Assembly (NCBI RefSeq): GCF_002008225.1
Contig: NZ_MRDH01000026.1
Coordinates: 62,001-126,000 of the forward strand
Length of the DNA: 64,000 bases
Reading direction: 5' to 3'
From: Agrobacterium salinitolerans
Lineage (GTDB): Bacteria > Pseudomonadota > Alphaproteobacteria > Rhizobiales > Rhizobiaceae
This document shows positions 8,359 to 16,555 of this stretch, one piece after another. Positions within the stretch are counted from its first letter, which is position 1. Each line of letters opens with the position of its first letter. The notes under the pieces were generated by a model. That model saw nothing but the letters and a program-made list of their open reading frames with translations, ran no database searches and was not told where the DNA came from. A program made the translations under genes and the position numbers.

Positions 8359-9345
8359 ATGGCGACCACACTGCACAATGGTACCCTCTCGCCCGAGGGG
8401 TTGAGCGCATCGTCCCGGACGGTCATGCGCCATTATCAACAGCAGCTTGCGACACGACGAATCTATACCGTCATTTCGCTCGTGATCTTTCTCGTCATCC
8501 TCGCCGCCTCCCTGAATTTCGCCAATGAAGCCAATTCGGGAAAGTTCTTCGAGCGCCTGCCCTATTTCTTCGATTTCATGAAGACCTTCGTGCCCGATAG
8601 TCCGCTGGAAATCTTCCGGGCGATGTTCGACCTGCCGTCGCCCTATGCGGATGGTTCGCTGAAATATAACTACGTCGCGGATCGCGTTTACATCACCGAC
8701 GGTTTCTACATCCCGCACTTCATCTACCAGCTGATCATCACGCTCAATATTGCGCTGGTCTCGACAATCATCGGCACGAGTTTCGCCTTCGTGCTCTGCT
8801 TCTTCGCCTCCACCAATCTCGTCGGCGCCGGGCTCGTGCGCTGGGTGGTTCGCCGGATTATGGAAGTGCTGCGCGCCTTTCCGGAAATCGTCGTCGCCGG
8901 GCTGCTGACCGCCATCCTCTCGATCGGACCGATCGCCGCCATCATTGCGATTTCGGTCCATACGATCGGTGCGCTGGGTAAGCTCTTCTTCGAAGTGGTG
9001 GAAAATGCCGATATGAAGCCGGATGAAGGCTTGCGTGCCGCCGGTGCCAACTGGCTGGAACGGGTGCGTTTCGCCATCGTGCCGCAGGTTCTGCCCAATT
9101 TCGTCTCCTATGCGCTGCTGCGCGCCGAAATCAACGTGCGCGCTTCCACCATCATCGGCGCTGTCGGCGGCGGTGGCATCGGCGAAGTCTTCCGCCTGTC
9201 GATCGGTAACGATCACGCGTCAAAGACCTATGCCATCATCATCCTTCTGCTGATCACCATCATTGCCGTCGACCAGTTTTCCAGCTGGCTGCGCCGCAGG
9301 CTGATCGGCCAACAATCCTTCGAATTCGGACGGAGAGCGGCCTGA
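8359..9345 (+). CDS. phnE: Phosphonate ABC transporter permease, first copy
   Basis: Inner-membrane channel subunit of the phosphonate importer. The 328-residue protein has an N-terminal hydrophobic segment near residues 35-55, a polar stretch, then the BPD-transp_1 permease domain with several membrane helices. The EAA-like loop reads ENADMKPDEGLRAAGANWLERVRFAIVPQVLPNFVSYALLR. AAAGGA precedes the ATG. Its stop shares one base with the second permease gene, so the two probably form a heterodimer, as in PhoE/PhoT of Sinorhizobium. Confidence 0.93.
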   Translation: MATTLHNGTLSPEGLSASSRTVMRHYQQQLATRRIYTVISLVIFLVILAASLNFANEANSGKFFERLPYFFDFMKTFVPDSPLEIFRAMFDLPSPYADGSLKYNYVADRVYITDGFYIPHFIYQLIITLNIALVSTIIGTSFAFVLCFFASTNLVGAGLVRWVVRRIMEVLRAFPEIVVAGLLTAILSIGPIAAIIAISVHTIGALGKLFFEVVENADMKPDEGLRAAGANWLERVRFAIVPQVLPNFVSYALLRAEINVRASTIIGAVGGGGIGEVFRLSIGNDHASKTYAIIILLLITIIAVDQFSSWLRRRLIGQQSFEFGRRAA

Positions 9346-10694
9346 TGTCGTCCAGCTTCATTCTCAACACCGCCGACCGCGAAAGGCTGACGGCTGCATA
9401 TCCCGGCGTATTCAACCGCAGTTTCATGCAACGGTATGGCCTGCTCGTCGGCCTTCTTGCCGTCACCGCCTATCTCATTGGCTGCTTTTTCTTCTTCAAT
9501 GTCGGACCGGCCTTCATGCAGGGGCGGTGGGATCGCGCTTCGAGCTATATTCAGGACTGGTACTCCTGGCGCGCCCAGCCGCGCCTGCGTTTCGAAGACG
9601 GCAAGGTTGAACCGCAATGGTCGAGCCGCGGACAATATCCGGTTGATGCAAAGATCGACTGGCTGCAGCCCCTGCCGGGTGGCGGTTACAGCGTCGTTTA
9701 TAGGGGTATGGAAAACCGCCTCGACGTGACCCCGACTCAAGTGGATGTCTATATCGACGGCAGGAACTATCCAATTATCATCAACGACGACGGGGCTGTC
9801 GCACCACAGGGGATACCCGACGAAATCCAGCAGGACGGCAAGAAGGTCCTCGTCCATTATGGCTTTGCCGGTCAGGCAGAAATCCGTACCAGTCAGGTCT
9901 ATGTCCAGCGCCGGTTCCTCGGATGGGCGAATTTCCTGTTCGACACCAAATCGGAATTCTGGGGCAAGAGTTATGGCGAGCTTGCCGCCCTTGCGCTCTG
10001 GGGAGAGCGGCTCGATCCCGCACGCTCCAATATCGGACATATGGTCGATGATTTCCTCGACAACAGCGTCTGGCAGCATGCCGATATTCTGTCCAAGCTG
10101 ATGCAGACGCTGGTCATGGCCTTTGTGGGCACGCTGTTCGGCACGCTCGTCGCCCTGCCGCTCGCCTTCATCGCCGCCCGCAACATCACCGCCAACAGGG
10201 CAGCAAACTGGGGCATGAAGCGTCTGTTCGACTTCCTGCGTTCCATCGACATGCTGATCTGGGCGCTGTTCTTCACCCGCAGCTTCGGTCCCGGACCGAT
10301 CCCCGGCATTGCCGCGATCTTCTTCACCGATACCGGAGCGCTCGGCAAGGTCTATGCCGAGGCTCTGGAAAATGTCGACGACAAGCAGCGCGAGGGTGTC
10401 AAATCGGTCGGCGCTTCCCCGATTGCGGTCAACCGCTTCGGTGTGCTGCCGCAGGTGTTACCGGTCTTCATTTCGCAGTCACTCTATTTCTGGGAAAGCA
10501 ACACCCGCTCCGCCACCATCATCGGCGCGGTGGGCGCCGGCGGCATCGGTCTGAAACTGCTGGAAGCGATGGGCACCAATGCCGACTGGGACAAGGTCGC
10601 CTATATGGTCCTGCTTATTCTCTTCGTCGTTTTCCTGTTCGACCACATCTCCAATTCGCTGCGTTCACGCCTGATCGGCAAAACACAACACTAG
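9345..10694 (+). CDS. phnE: Phosphonate ABC transporter permease, second copy with large N-terminal insertion
   Basis: Second permease of the importer, corresponding in position to rhizobial phoT. At 449 residues it is far longer than E. coli PhnE (~259). A membrane helix near residues 30-52 (LVGLLAVTAYLIGCFFFFNV) is followed by about 190 mostly polar residues, rich in beta-like segments, before the BPD-transp_1 domain starts near 255. The EAA loop is ENVDDKQREGVKSVGASPIAVNRFGVLPQVLP. The insertion probably faces the periplasm. ATG overlaps the first permease stop by one base. Confidence 0.92.
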   Translation: MSSSFILNTADRERLTAAYPGVFNRSFMQRYGLLVGLLAVTAYLIGCFFFFNVGPAFMQGRWDRASSYIQDWYSWRAQPRLRFEDGKVEPQWSSRGQYPVDAKIDWLQPLPGGGYSVVYRGMENRLDVTPTQVDVYIDGRNYPIIINDDGAVAPQGIPDEIQQDGKKVLVHYGFAGQAEIRTSQVYVQRRFLGWANFLFDTKSEFWGKSYGELAALALWGERLDPARSNIGHMVDDFLDNSVWQHADILSKLMQTLVMAFVGTLFGTLVALPLAFIAARNITANRAANWGMKRLFDFLRSIDMLIWALFFTRSFGPGPIPGIAAIFFTDTGALGKVYAEALENVDDKQREGVKSVGASPIAVNRFGVLPQVLPVFISQSLYFWESNTRSATIIGAVGAGGIGLKLLEAMGTNADWDKVAYMVLLILFVVFLFDHISNSLRSRLIGKTQH

Positions 10695-10967
10695 GTCTGA
10701 AGGGATGGAATGACGAACCTCGTAACGATGGTCGTCATCTCCGCCAGACACCCGCGCAGTCCCGATTTATGCCGGTCGTCATCATCTCCGCCTGTGTCTT
10801 CAGCACATTAGGAAGCCTGCCGCATTTCCAATGCGCTTTTTTCCCTCGGCATCATCATTCTGTCACGGAAACCAATTACCTCGCACTCCTGACCTTGCGG
10901 GAAGCCGGCGAGTCACGCCAAATAGCTTCTCATCCCTGGTCTCCCATGACACTGAAGAGTGCTTGCC
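10695..10967. promoter_or_regulatory. Intergenic region ahead of the DUF1045-phnM-phnN block
   Basis: This 273-bp region holds no convincing gene or terminator. It contains a PHO-box candidate at 10849-10866, so the DUF1045-phnM-phnN block may have its own phosphate-controlled promoter rather than depend on read-through from phnE. Confidence 0.4.
10849..10866 (+). promoter_or_regulatory. Candidate PHO box upstream of DUF1045-phnM-phnN
   Basis: GCATCAT-N4-CTGTCAC fits the PhoB direct-repeat pattern CTGTCAT-N4-CTGTCAT at 4/7 and 6/7 positions. It lies about 100 bp upstream of the first gene of the block. It is the better of the two PHO-box candidates in the locus. Confidence 0.5.
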
Positions 10968-11657
10968 GTGCGCTATGCCATCTATTTTTCTCCGGCTAAA
11001 GATCACCCGCTGACGGAGGCCGCGTCACGCTGGCTGGGCCGCAACGCATTTTCCGGCACGCTGCATGACGACCACGACGACTATGCCGAGATCACGGAGG
11101 AGCCACGCCGTTACGGTTTCCACGCGACCCTGAAGGCTCCTTTCGAGCTTGCCGAAAAATACAGCGAAGCGGAACTGCTAACGGCCTTCGAAGATTTCGC
11201 GGCCAGCCAGTCCACCTTCGAAATTCCGCGCGTCGTCGTCGGTGCACTCGGGCCCTTTTTTGCACTGGTCCCGGACCGCACCTATCAGCCGCTGCAGGAT
11301 TTTGCCGCCGAGATCGTCGATCATTTCGACCGGTTTCGCGCGCCCCTGTCCGAGACAGATATTGCCCGTCGGCGGCCACAGATGCTAACGGAGAGCCAGC
11401 GGCAGAATCTATCTCTCTGGGGTTATCCGCATGTCATGGATGATTTCCGTTTTCATATGACGCTGACCGGCCGCATCGACGAGAGCGAGCAGCCCGCCAT
11501 GCACAAGGTGCTTTCGGCGCGGTTTTCCGAATTCACCGATCGACCCCTCAGCATTTCCGGCCTCGCCTTGTTCATTGAAGAAACGCGCGGCGCGCCATTT
11601 ACCGTTCATAGCTGGCGCCCCCTTGGCCAGCCTCCAAAGAAAGATGCGACCCCATGA
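10968..11657 (+). CDS. DUF1045 phosphonate-operon protein, 2H phosphoesterase fold
   Basis: Member of the DUF1045 family that travels with C-P lyase genes. Two HxT motifs, FHATLKAPF near residue 45 and FHMTLTGRI near residue 160, are the catalytic signature of the 2H phosphoesterase superfamily. No phnP is present in the window, and PhnP opens the 5-phosphoribosyl 1,2-cyclic phosphate made by PhnJ; this protein is a reasonable candidate for that step, by inference. The GTG at 10968 gives the family start MRYAIYF, with AAGAG upstream; a GTG at 10959 is possible. Stop overlaps phnM by 4 nt. Confidence 0.85.
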   Translation: MRYAIYFSPAKDHPLTEAASRWLGRNAFSGTLHDDHDDYAEITEEPRRYGFHATLKAPFELAEKYSEAELLTAFEDFAASQSTFEIPRVVVGALGPFFALVPDRTYQPLQDFAAEIVDHFDRFRAPLSETDIARRRPQMLTESQRQNLSLWGYPHVMDDFRFHMTLTGRIDESEQPAMHKVLSARFSEFTDRPLSISGLALFIEETRGAPFTVHSWRPLGQPPKKDATP

Positions 11658-12790
11658 CCGAGCACGCCCTTTCCAATGCCCGTATCGTTCTGGAAGACGA
11701 TATTATTCTGGGCTCCGTCCTGATCCGTGACGGCAAGATCGCCGATATCAGCGCAGGCGCCTCCAAAACCGGCGAAGACCTGGAAGGTGATTATTTGATC
11801 CCGGGTCTGGTGGAACTGCATACCGACCATCTCGAGCAACATTATTCGCCGCGCCCCGGGGTAATCTGGGACAAAATCGCCGCCATTCAGGCCCATGATG
11901 CACAGGTGGCAGCTTCCGGCATCACCACCGTATTCGACTGCCTGCGGCTCGGTTCAGATGAAGACGGCGGCTTCAAGAAGGGTGAAATGCGCGAAATGGC
12001 TGACGCCATCGAGGCCGCGGCCGATCAGAATCGCCTTCGTTCGGATCATCTGCTGCATCTGCGCTGTGAGGTCGCCTCCTCGGATGTGCTAGAACATTTC
12101 GAAGACTTCGAAACCGATCCGCGCGTGCGGCTGATTTCCCTGATGGACCATTCCCCAGGGCAGCGCCAGTTCCAGTCGATGGATCAATATATATTCTATT
12201 ACCAGAAGAAGCGCGGGCTGAGCGACGAGGCTTTCGCAGAGTTCGTGCGGCGTCGGCAGGCGGCGTCGGCCGAATATTCCGCCAAGCACCGCGATTATCT
12301 GGCCGCCCGCTGCGCCGAGCGCGGCATTACCGTAGCAAGCCATGACGACGCCACCGAAGCGCATGTCGGCGAGGCTATCGGCCACGGCGTGAAACTGGCG
12401 GAATTCCCAACCAGCGTCGAAGCCGCAAAAGCCTCGCACAGCGCCGGCATGAGCGTGCTGATGGGTGCCCCGAACATCGTTCGCGGCAAGTCCCACTCCG
12501 GCAACATAGCCGCCCGCGATCTTGCCGAGATCGGCGTTCTGGATGTTCTTTCTTCCGACTACGTGCCCTTCAGCCTACTCTTTGCGCCATTCCTGCTCGC
12601 CGATCAGGTGGAAGCCATCAGCCTGCCGGAAGCGCTGCGCATGGTCACCGCCACGCCGGCGCGCACCGTCGGCCTTCTTGATCGCGGTCGTATCGCGACG
12701 GGATTGCGGGCCGATCTGGTCCGGGTTCACCGCGAGGACGGTGTGCCGGTCGCCCGTTCCGTCTGGCGTCAGGGCAAGCGCGTGGCATGA
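11654..12790 (+). CDS. phnM: Alpha-D-ribose 1-methylphosphonate 5-triphosphate diphosphatase
   Basis: Amidohydrolase-superfamily enzyme that removes pyrophosphate from the ribosyl triphosphonate to give the PhnJ substrate. The 378-residue protein has the metal-binding pattern LVELHTDHLEQHY, DHSPGQRQ, SHDDATEAH and SSDYVPFSLL, all characteristic of PhnM. It overlaps the genes on both sides by 4 nt, so the three are translationally coupled. Confidence 0.94.
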   Translation: MTEHALSNARIVLEDDIILGSVLIRDGKIADISAGASKTGEDLEGDYLIPGLVELHTDHLEQHYSPRPGVIWDKIAAIQAHDAQVAASGITTVFDCLRLGSDEDGGFKKGEMREMADAIEAAADQNRLRSDHLLHLRCEVASSDVLEHFEDFETDPRVRLISLMDHSPGQRQFQSMDQYIFYYQKKRGLSDEAFAEFVRRRQAASAEYSAKHRDYLAARCAERGITVASHDDATEAHVGEAIGHGVKLAEFPTSVEAAKASHSAGMSVLMGAPNIVRGKSHSGNIAARDLAEIGVLDVLSSDYVPFSLLFAPFLLADQVEAISLPEALRMVTATPARTVGLLDRGRIATGLRADLVRVHREDGVPVARSVWRQGKRVA

Positions 12791-13386
12791 ACGATGATGG
12801 GCAGGATAATCGGCGCGAGCAATCGCCGGGTACGATGATCGTGGTTGTCGGCCCCAGTGGGGCCGGCAAGGATACGCTGATGGAGTACGCGGCAGCGCGA
12901 TTGTGTGGACGGCCGGGCTTTCATTTCACCCGCCGCGTCATTACCCGCAGCGGCGATGCCGGAGGTGAAAACCACGATGCCGTTTCGATGCACGAGTTCA
13001 ACCGGTTGGAAGATGCGGGCGCCTTCGCGGTATCCTGGCAGGCGCATGGGCTGAAATATGGCATCCCGGCCGCTGTCTACCATCATCTCAATGTGGGAGA
13101 CGTGGTCATCGCCAACGGTTCACGTTCCGCCCTGCCGCAATTCGGAACCGCCTTTTCCCGTCTTAAGGTCGTGAATATCGTTGCCCGGCCGGATGTGCTG
13201 GCAAGGCGGCTGGAGCAGCGCGGGCGGGAAAGCCGGGACGATATTCTCCGGCGGCTGGAACGCAGCTCGCTGAACGTCAATGGAGATTTCGACGTTACGA
13301 CCGTCGATAATAGCGGCGCTATCGAAGATGCCGGCCAAGCCATCATGCAGGTGCTGGAGCAAAGCGCAGACACCAATCGCACTTAA
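12787..13386 (+). CDS. phnN: Ribose 1,5-bisphosphate phosphokinase
   Basis: Phosphorylates ribose 1,5-bisphosphate to PRPP, returning the ribose unit of the C-P lyase pathway to metabolism. The 199-residue protein is guanylate-kinase-like, with a P-loop GPSGAGKDTLMEY near residue 22, RRVITRSGDAGGENHDAV and the Arg-rich lid RLEQRGRESRDDILRRLER. ATG overlaps the phnM stop by 4 nt. It ends the phosphonate block. Confidence 0.92.
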   Translation: MNDDGQDNRREQSPGTMIVVVGPSGAGKDTLMEYAAARLCGRPGFHFTRRVITRSGDAGGENHDAVSMHEFNRLEDAGAFAVSWQAHGLKYGIPAAVYHHLNVGDVVIANGSRSALPQFGTAFSRLKVVNIVARPDVLARRLEQRGRESRDDILRRLERSSLNVNGDFDVTTVDNSGAIEDAGQAIMQVLEQSADTNRT

Positions 13387-13473
13387 AATCCCGAAGCCGG
13401 GCTGCTCGACAAACGCTCTCTCAAAGCTTACCATCAGGCGACAATTTCCAAACATGGTACGCCAAGGCGAGGG

Positions 13474-14514
13474 ATGCCCGAAAAGAGGGTCAGTGACGAG
13501 ATAACTGTGGTGGCCGGTCTGGCTGCCGGCGTCAGCAATTATGCCCGGTCCCGGGGCATCGATATCGTGCCGATATGCGCGGCTTTGGACATTGATCCAG
13601 CCACATTCAGCAGCCTGACGGAACGCATCAGCCTCGATAGATTTTCCCGCCTGCTCGAAACCTGCGCACTGATTTCCGGCGACGACGCCTTCGGTCTGCA
13701 ATGCGCCTCCACCTTTCCGGCGGGTGCATCCGGCGCGTTCGGATATGGGCTGATCAGCGCACCGACGGTACGGGCGTTCCTTCGTTTTCTTCAGGACCAT
13801 GTCTATTACGCCACCAACAACAGCAATTTCACCATGGTAACGGATGCCACGCAGGTAACCCTGTCATGGTCTTTCGCGCCGGTTATCGCCAAACGCGATC
13901 AATATGTGGATTTGTCCCTTGCCATCCTGGTGCAGCGTCTGCGTGATATTCTCGGAGACCGTATCAACCAGATAGAGATCGGTCTGGAGCGGCCGAAACC
14001 GGATAATATTCAGCTATTTAAAGAAAGAATGACCAGGCGCGTCAGTTTTTCCCAACCGATCCATACCATGCGTCTTCCGATATCGCTTCTCGATGTGGTC
14101 AATCCGGCTGCGGATGAGCGGCTGTTCGAGTTGATGAACCTGCAATGCCGCATGTTGCGACCGGAAACATCGGCGGATGCGACCCATTTCATTGATCAGG
14201 TAAAGCGGTACATGCAGATGCGCCTATCGGATACCGAGCTTTCACTCGGTGAGATCGCTCCTTATTTCAACCTGTCGGAACGCAGTTTTCAACGGCGGCT
14301 CGCAGAGCTCGGCACCAATCTCAACGAGATAAAGGACGCCATTCGCAAAAATGCCGGTTTCAAGCTTCTCGTGGAAAGCGATCTTCCTGTCTCCGACATT
14401 AGTTACAGGCTCGGTTATTCGACGCCCGGTGCGTTTTCGCGTTCCGTCTCCCGCTGGTTCGGGGCGACACCGACGGATATTCGCAAGAAACACGCGCATC
14501 ATTCCGCCGGATAA
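13474..14514 (+). CDS. AraC-family transcriptional regulator
   Basis: A 346-residue one-component regulator. An arabinose-binding-like domain (Arabinose_bd, about residues 20-205) precedes a C-terminal AraC helix-turn-helix (about 235-335) with LSLGEIAPYFNLSERSFQRRLAELG and PVSDISYRLGYSTPGAFSRSVSRWFGATPTDIRKK. Members of this subtype (OruR/ArgR-like) often control catabolic genes. The target is not evident; the nearest genes are phnN upstream and, after a long gap, a LuxR-type gene. AAGGCGAGGG precedes the ATG closely. Confidence 0.85.
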   Translation: MPEKRVSDEITVVAGLAAGVSNYARSRGIDIVPICAALDIDPATFSSLTERISLDRFSRLLETCALISGDDAFGLQCASTFPAGASGAFGYGLISAPTVRAFLRFLQDHVYYATNNSNFTMVTDATQVTLSWSFAPVIAKRDQYVDLSLAILVQRLRDILGDRINQIEIGLERPKPDNIQLFKERMTRRVSFSQPIHTMRLPISLLDVVNPAADERLFELMNLQCRMLRPETSADATHFIDQVKRYMQMRLSDTELSLGEIAPYFNLSERSFQRRLAELGTNLNEIKDAIRKNAGFKLLVESDLPVSDISYRLGYSTPGAFSRSVSRWFGATPTDIRKKHAHHSAG

Positions 14515-14978
14515 TACATGTTTGACGGCATCAATATTTCGCAATGACGCATCAAATTTAAGAAATATGTCGGAGACCATCGCAATATGTGCCGAAACAT
14601 AACAGTAAAACGGAAAACTTGGCGCGCGATGTTATTCTATCGGTGAGGCATATCACCTATTAGAGCGCCGCATATCCCCAAGGCGTGACGAAAACATTCC
14701 AGGGCCTTGAAGCTGCATTTTCCGCAAGATCGATTTTGTCTCTGGCGATATCGGTGTCGCAGTTCCTCTCAATGCTCAAGAATAGAGCGTCCGCGCCGGG
14801 ATCGACTGGCTGGGAAGCCAGCTTTTATTGCGTAATTCCCAATGCCGAATGAAACCTATTGGCGAATTTAGCGTTTCTGTTCGCGTGTAGACAGAGCGGT
14901 AAACGAGCTGGTTTCGGGGAATGAATCATTGCCTGATCGTGCGCCGGAAAGGCCAATCTATTTTAAGGCTGAAAGAAA
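14515..14978. other. 464-bp intergenic region
   Basis: No credible gene is seen here. Two small structures are visible: an inverted repeat GGTGA-N6-TCACC around 14643-14658, and a short hairpin CTGGCT-N4-AGCCAG (14806-14821) followed by CTTTTATT, a weak terminator for plus-strand transcription. The last 150 bp presumably hold the promoter of the LuxR-type gene. Confidence 0.4.
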
Positions 14979-15224
14979 ATGTCTTCAAATACACCGCATG
15001 AACATCGCCAAACGCGTGAAATTATCCTTTCGGAGCGTGAGCGGCATTATCTGGGTCTGGTCGCGAGGGGCAAGCATCCCTCCCATGTCGCCTTGATGAC
15101 GGGTGCTGACGAGGCGGACGTAAAGGATACTCTTGAGCGCGTGCGACACAGGCTGGGTGCGGCCAATCTGCTGAACGCCGTCAGCATCGCATTGCTGCGC
15201 GGCCTGATCGAGCAAGAGGCATAG
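14979..15224 (+). CDS. Minimal LuxR-type HTH protein
   Basis: An 81-residue protein made almost entirely of a LuxR/GerE helix-turn-helix. The domain covers about residues 17-75, with LSERERHYLGLVARGKHPSHVALMTG and VKDTLERVRHRLGAANLLNAVSIALLRG in place of the usual LTxRExEVLxLxAxG...VxxHxxxIxxKLxxxxR. There is no receiver, autoinducer or other sensing domain, so it may act by heterodimerising or as a constitutive DNA-binding protein. AAGGCTGAAAG lies before the ATG. Targets are unknown. Confidence 0.75.
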   Translation: MSSNTPHEHRQTREIILSERERHYLGLVARGKHPSHVALMTGADEADVKDTLERVRHRLGAANLLNAVSIALLRGLIEQEA

Positions 15225-15400
15225 TCGCCGCCCTTATATTCAAGCTTACGCGAAACGTCTCCTCCCGTAAGCTGAAAACCGAATGAGCGGCTTTCTGCGT
15301 CAAAATCCTTCCATATCAGTGGCGGGATGGCGGACCAAAGCGGACCGGACATGATGCCCGGCCCTATCGACGCGAATGTAAAGCAGCCATGTACGGTTTG

Positions 15401-15433
15401 CCCGGCGGGTCATATTCGACCCGCCGGGTTTTT
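15401..15433 (+). terminator. Strong hairpin terminator
   Basis: CCCGGCGGGTC (15401-15411) pairs perfectly with GACCCGCCGGG (15418-15428) and is followed by TTTTT. It can end plus-strand transcription from the LuxR-type gene 180 bp upstream; the same stem also lies just beyond the convergent dehydrogenase stop. Confidence 0.85.
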
Positions 15434-15442
15434 ATCATCACA

Positions 15443-16432
15443 TCAGAGCGATTGAATTTCGGCCAGAATATCGCTTTCGATCACGATGCCGCTTTCCAGT
15501 GCCTGTTTGCGAATCCCCTGACTGCGGCGGCCGGGCAGACGCACATTTTCCTGCTTTTCTATCTCGCCGGCGATAAGCGCCAACCGCTCGGTAAAGGTCG
15601 CGCCGCCTGACGATACCGGGTCTATGGCGATGATCGTGTGGCCAAGAGAGGGTGGCGCTCCCTTGTCGTCCAGAAGCGAAGAAGCCTGGAATGCGAAGTT
15701 CCCGCCGGTAATCGCGGCGGCCATGATCTCCACCATCAATGCCAGCGCAGCGCCCTTGGCCTCGCCCGCGGGCACCATGGTTCCCTCTATTGCCTCTTCG
15801 GGATCGGTCGTCGGCCGGCCGTTTCGGTCGAGCGCCCAGTCGCCGGGTATCGTTTCACCCTTCTGGCGGGCGGCCATGATCTTCCCGCGAGCGACCTTGG
15901 AGAGCGCGAGATCGATGACCAGCGGATCGGCGCCGCTGACGGGCGTGGCGAAGGCGATTGGGTTGGTTCCATAAAGCGGTTTGTTGCCGCCCCAGGGCGC
16001 CATGGATGCCGGCGCGTTGGCGAACATGAGTGCAACAAGGCCCATTTCGGCGATCCGCTCGACGGTCAGCGCCATAACGCCTGCATGATGGGAGCGGTGG
16101 ATTGCGGCAAGCGCAATGCCCTGCTGCCGGGCCATTTCAGGCAATTCCTCGAGAGCGCAATCGATCGCCGGATAGGCATAACCGTGGTTGGCGTCAACCG
16201 AGAGTACGCCCGGCTTCACGCGGGTCGCTGCCGGACGCGCCTCGCCATCGACCTTTCCAACCCGCGCCTGCCGGACATAAACGGGGATACGGCGAAAACC
16301 GTGACCACCTTGACCGGCCGCCTCGGAGGCGACGAGTGCCTTTGCCACCGAACGGGCGTTTTGCGGCAGAACGCCGTTGCGCTCAAAGATAGAGGATACG
16401 AGATCCTCCGCCTCTGCGATTGAGAATTTCAT
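15443..16432 (-). CDS. Ldh_2-family NAD(P)-dependent malate/L-lactate-type dehydrogenase
   Basis: A 329-residue oxidoreductase of the Ldh_2 (YiaK/AllD/DpkA) family, which reduces 2-keto acids or cyclic imines such as delta-1-piperideine-2-carboxylate. Family landmarks are GHGFRRIPVY, a catalytic HRSHHAGVM around residues 119-127, ANAPASMAPWGGNKPLYGTNPIAFATP and AGEAKGAALALMVEIM. The substrate cannot be read from the sequence. It is monocistronic, convergent with the LuxR-type gene and upstream of nothing obviously related. Confidence 0.85.
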   Translation of the reverse strand: MKFSIAEAEDLVSSIFERNGVLPQNARSVAKALVASEAAGQGGHGFRRIPVYVRQARVGKVDGEARPAATRVKPGVLSVDANHGYAYPAIDCALEELPEMARQQGIALAAIHRSHHAGVMALTVERIAEMGLVALMFANAPASMAPWGGNKPLYGTNPIAFATPVSGADPLVIDLALSKVARGKIMAARQKGETIPGDWALDRNGRPTTDPEEAIEGTMVPAGEAKGAALALMVEIMAAAITGGNFAFQASSLLDDKGAPPSLGHTIIAIDPVSSGGATFTERLALIAGEIEKQENVRLPGRRSQGIRKQALESGIVIESDILAEIQSL

Positions 16433-16555
16433 TCCGGAATGCCTCTGCTCGTAAAGTCTCCAAGACCTACACCATCGAAAACATTCGCGAAATGTTATTC
16501 GCGCGCAAACCGCGCCGTACGCGCGGAATAGCGGGTGCGCCCCAAGCGGGACGGC

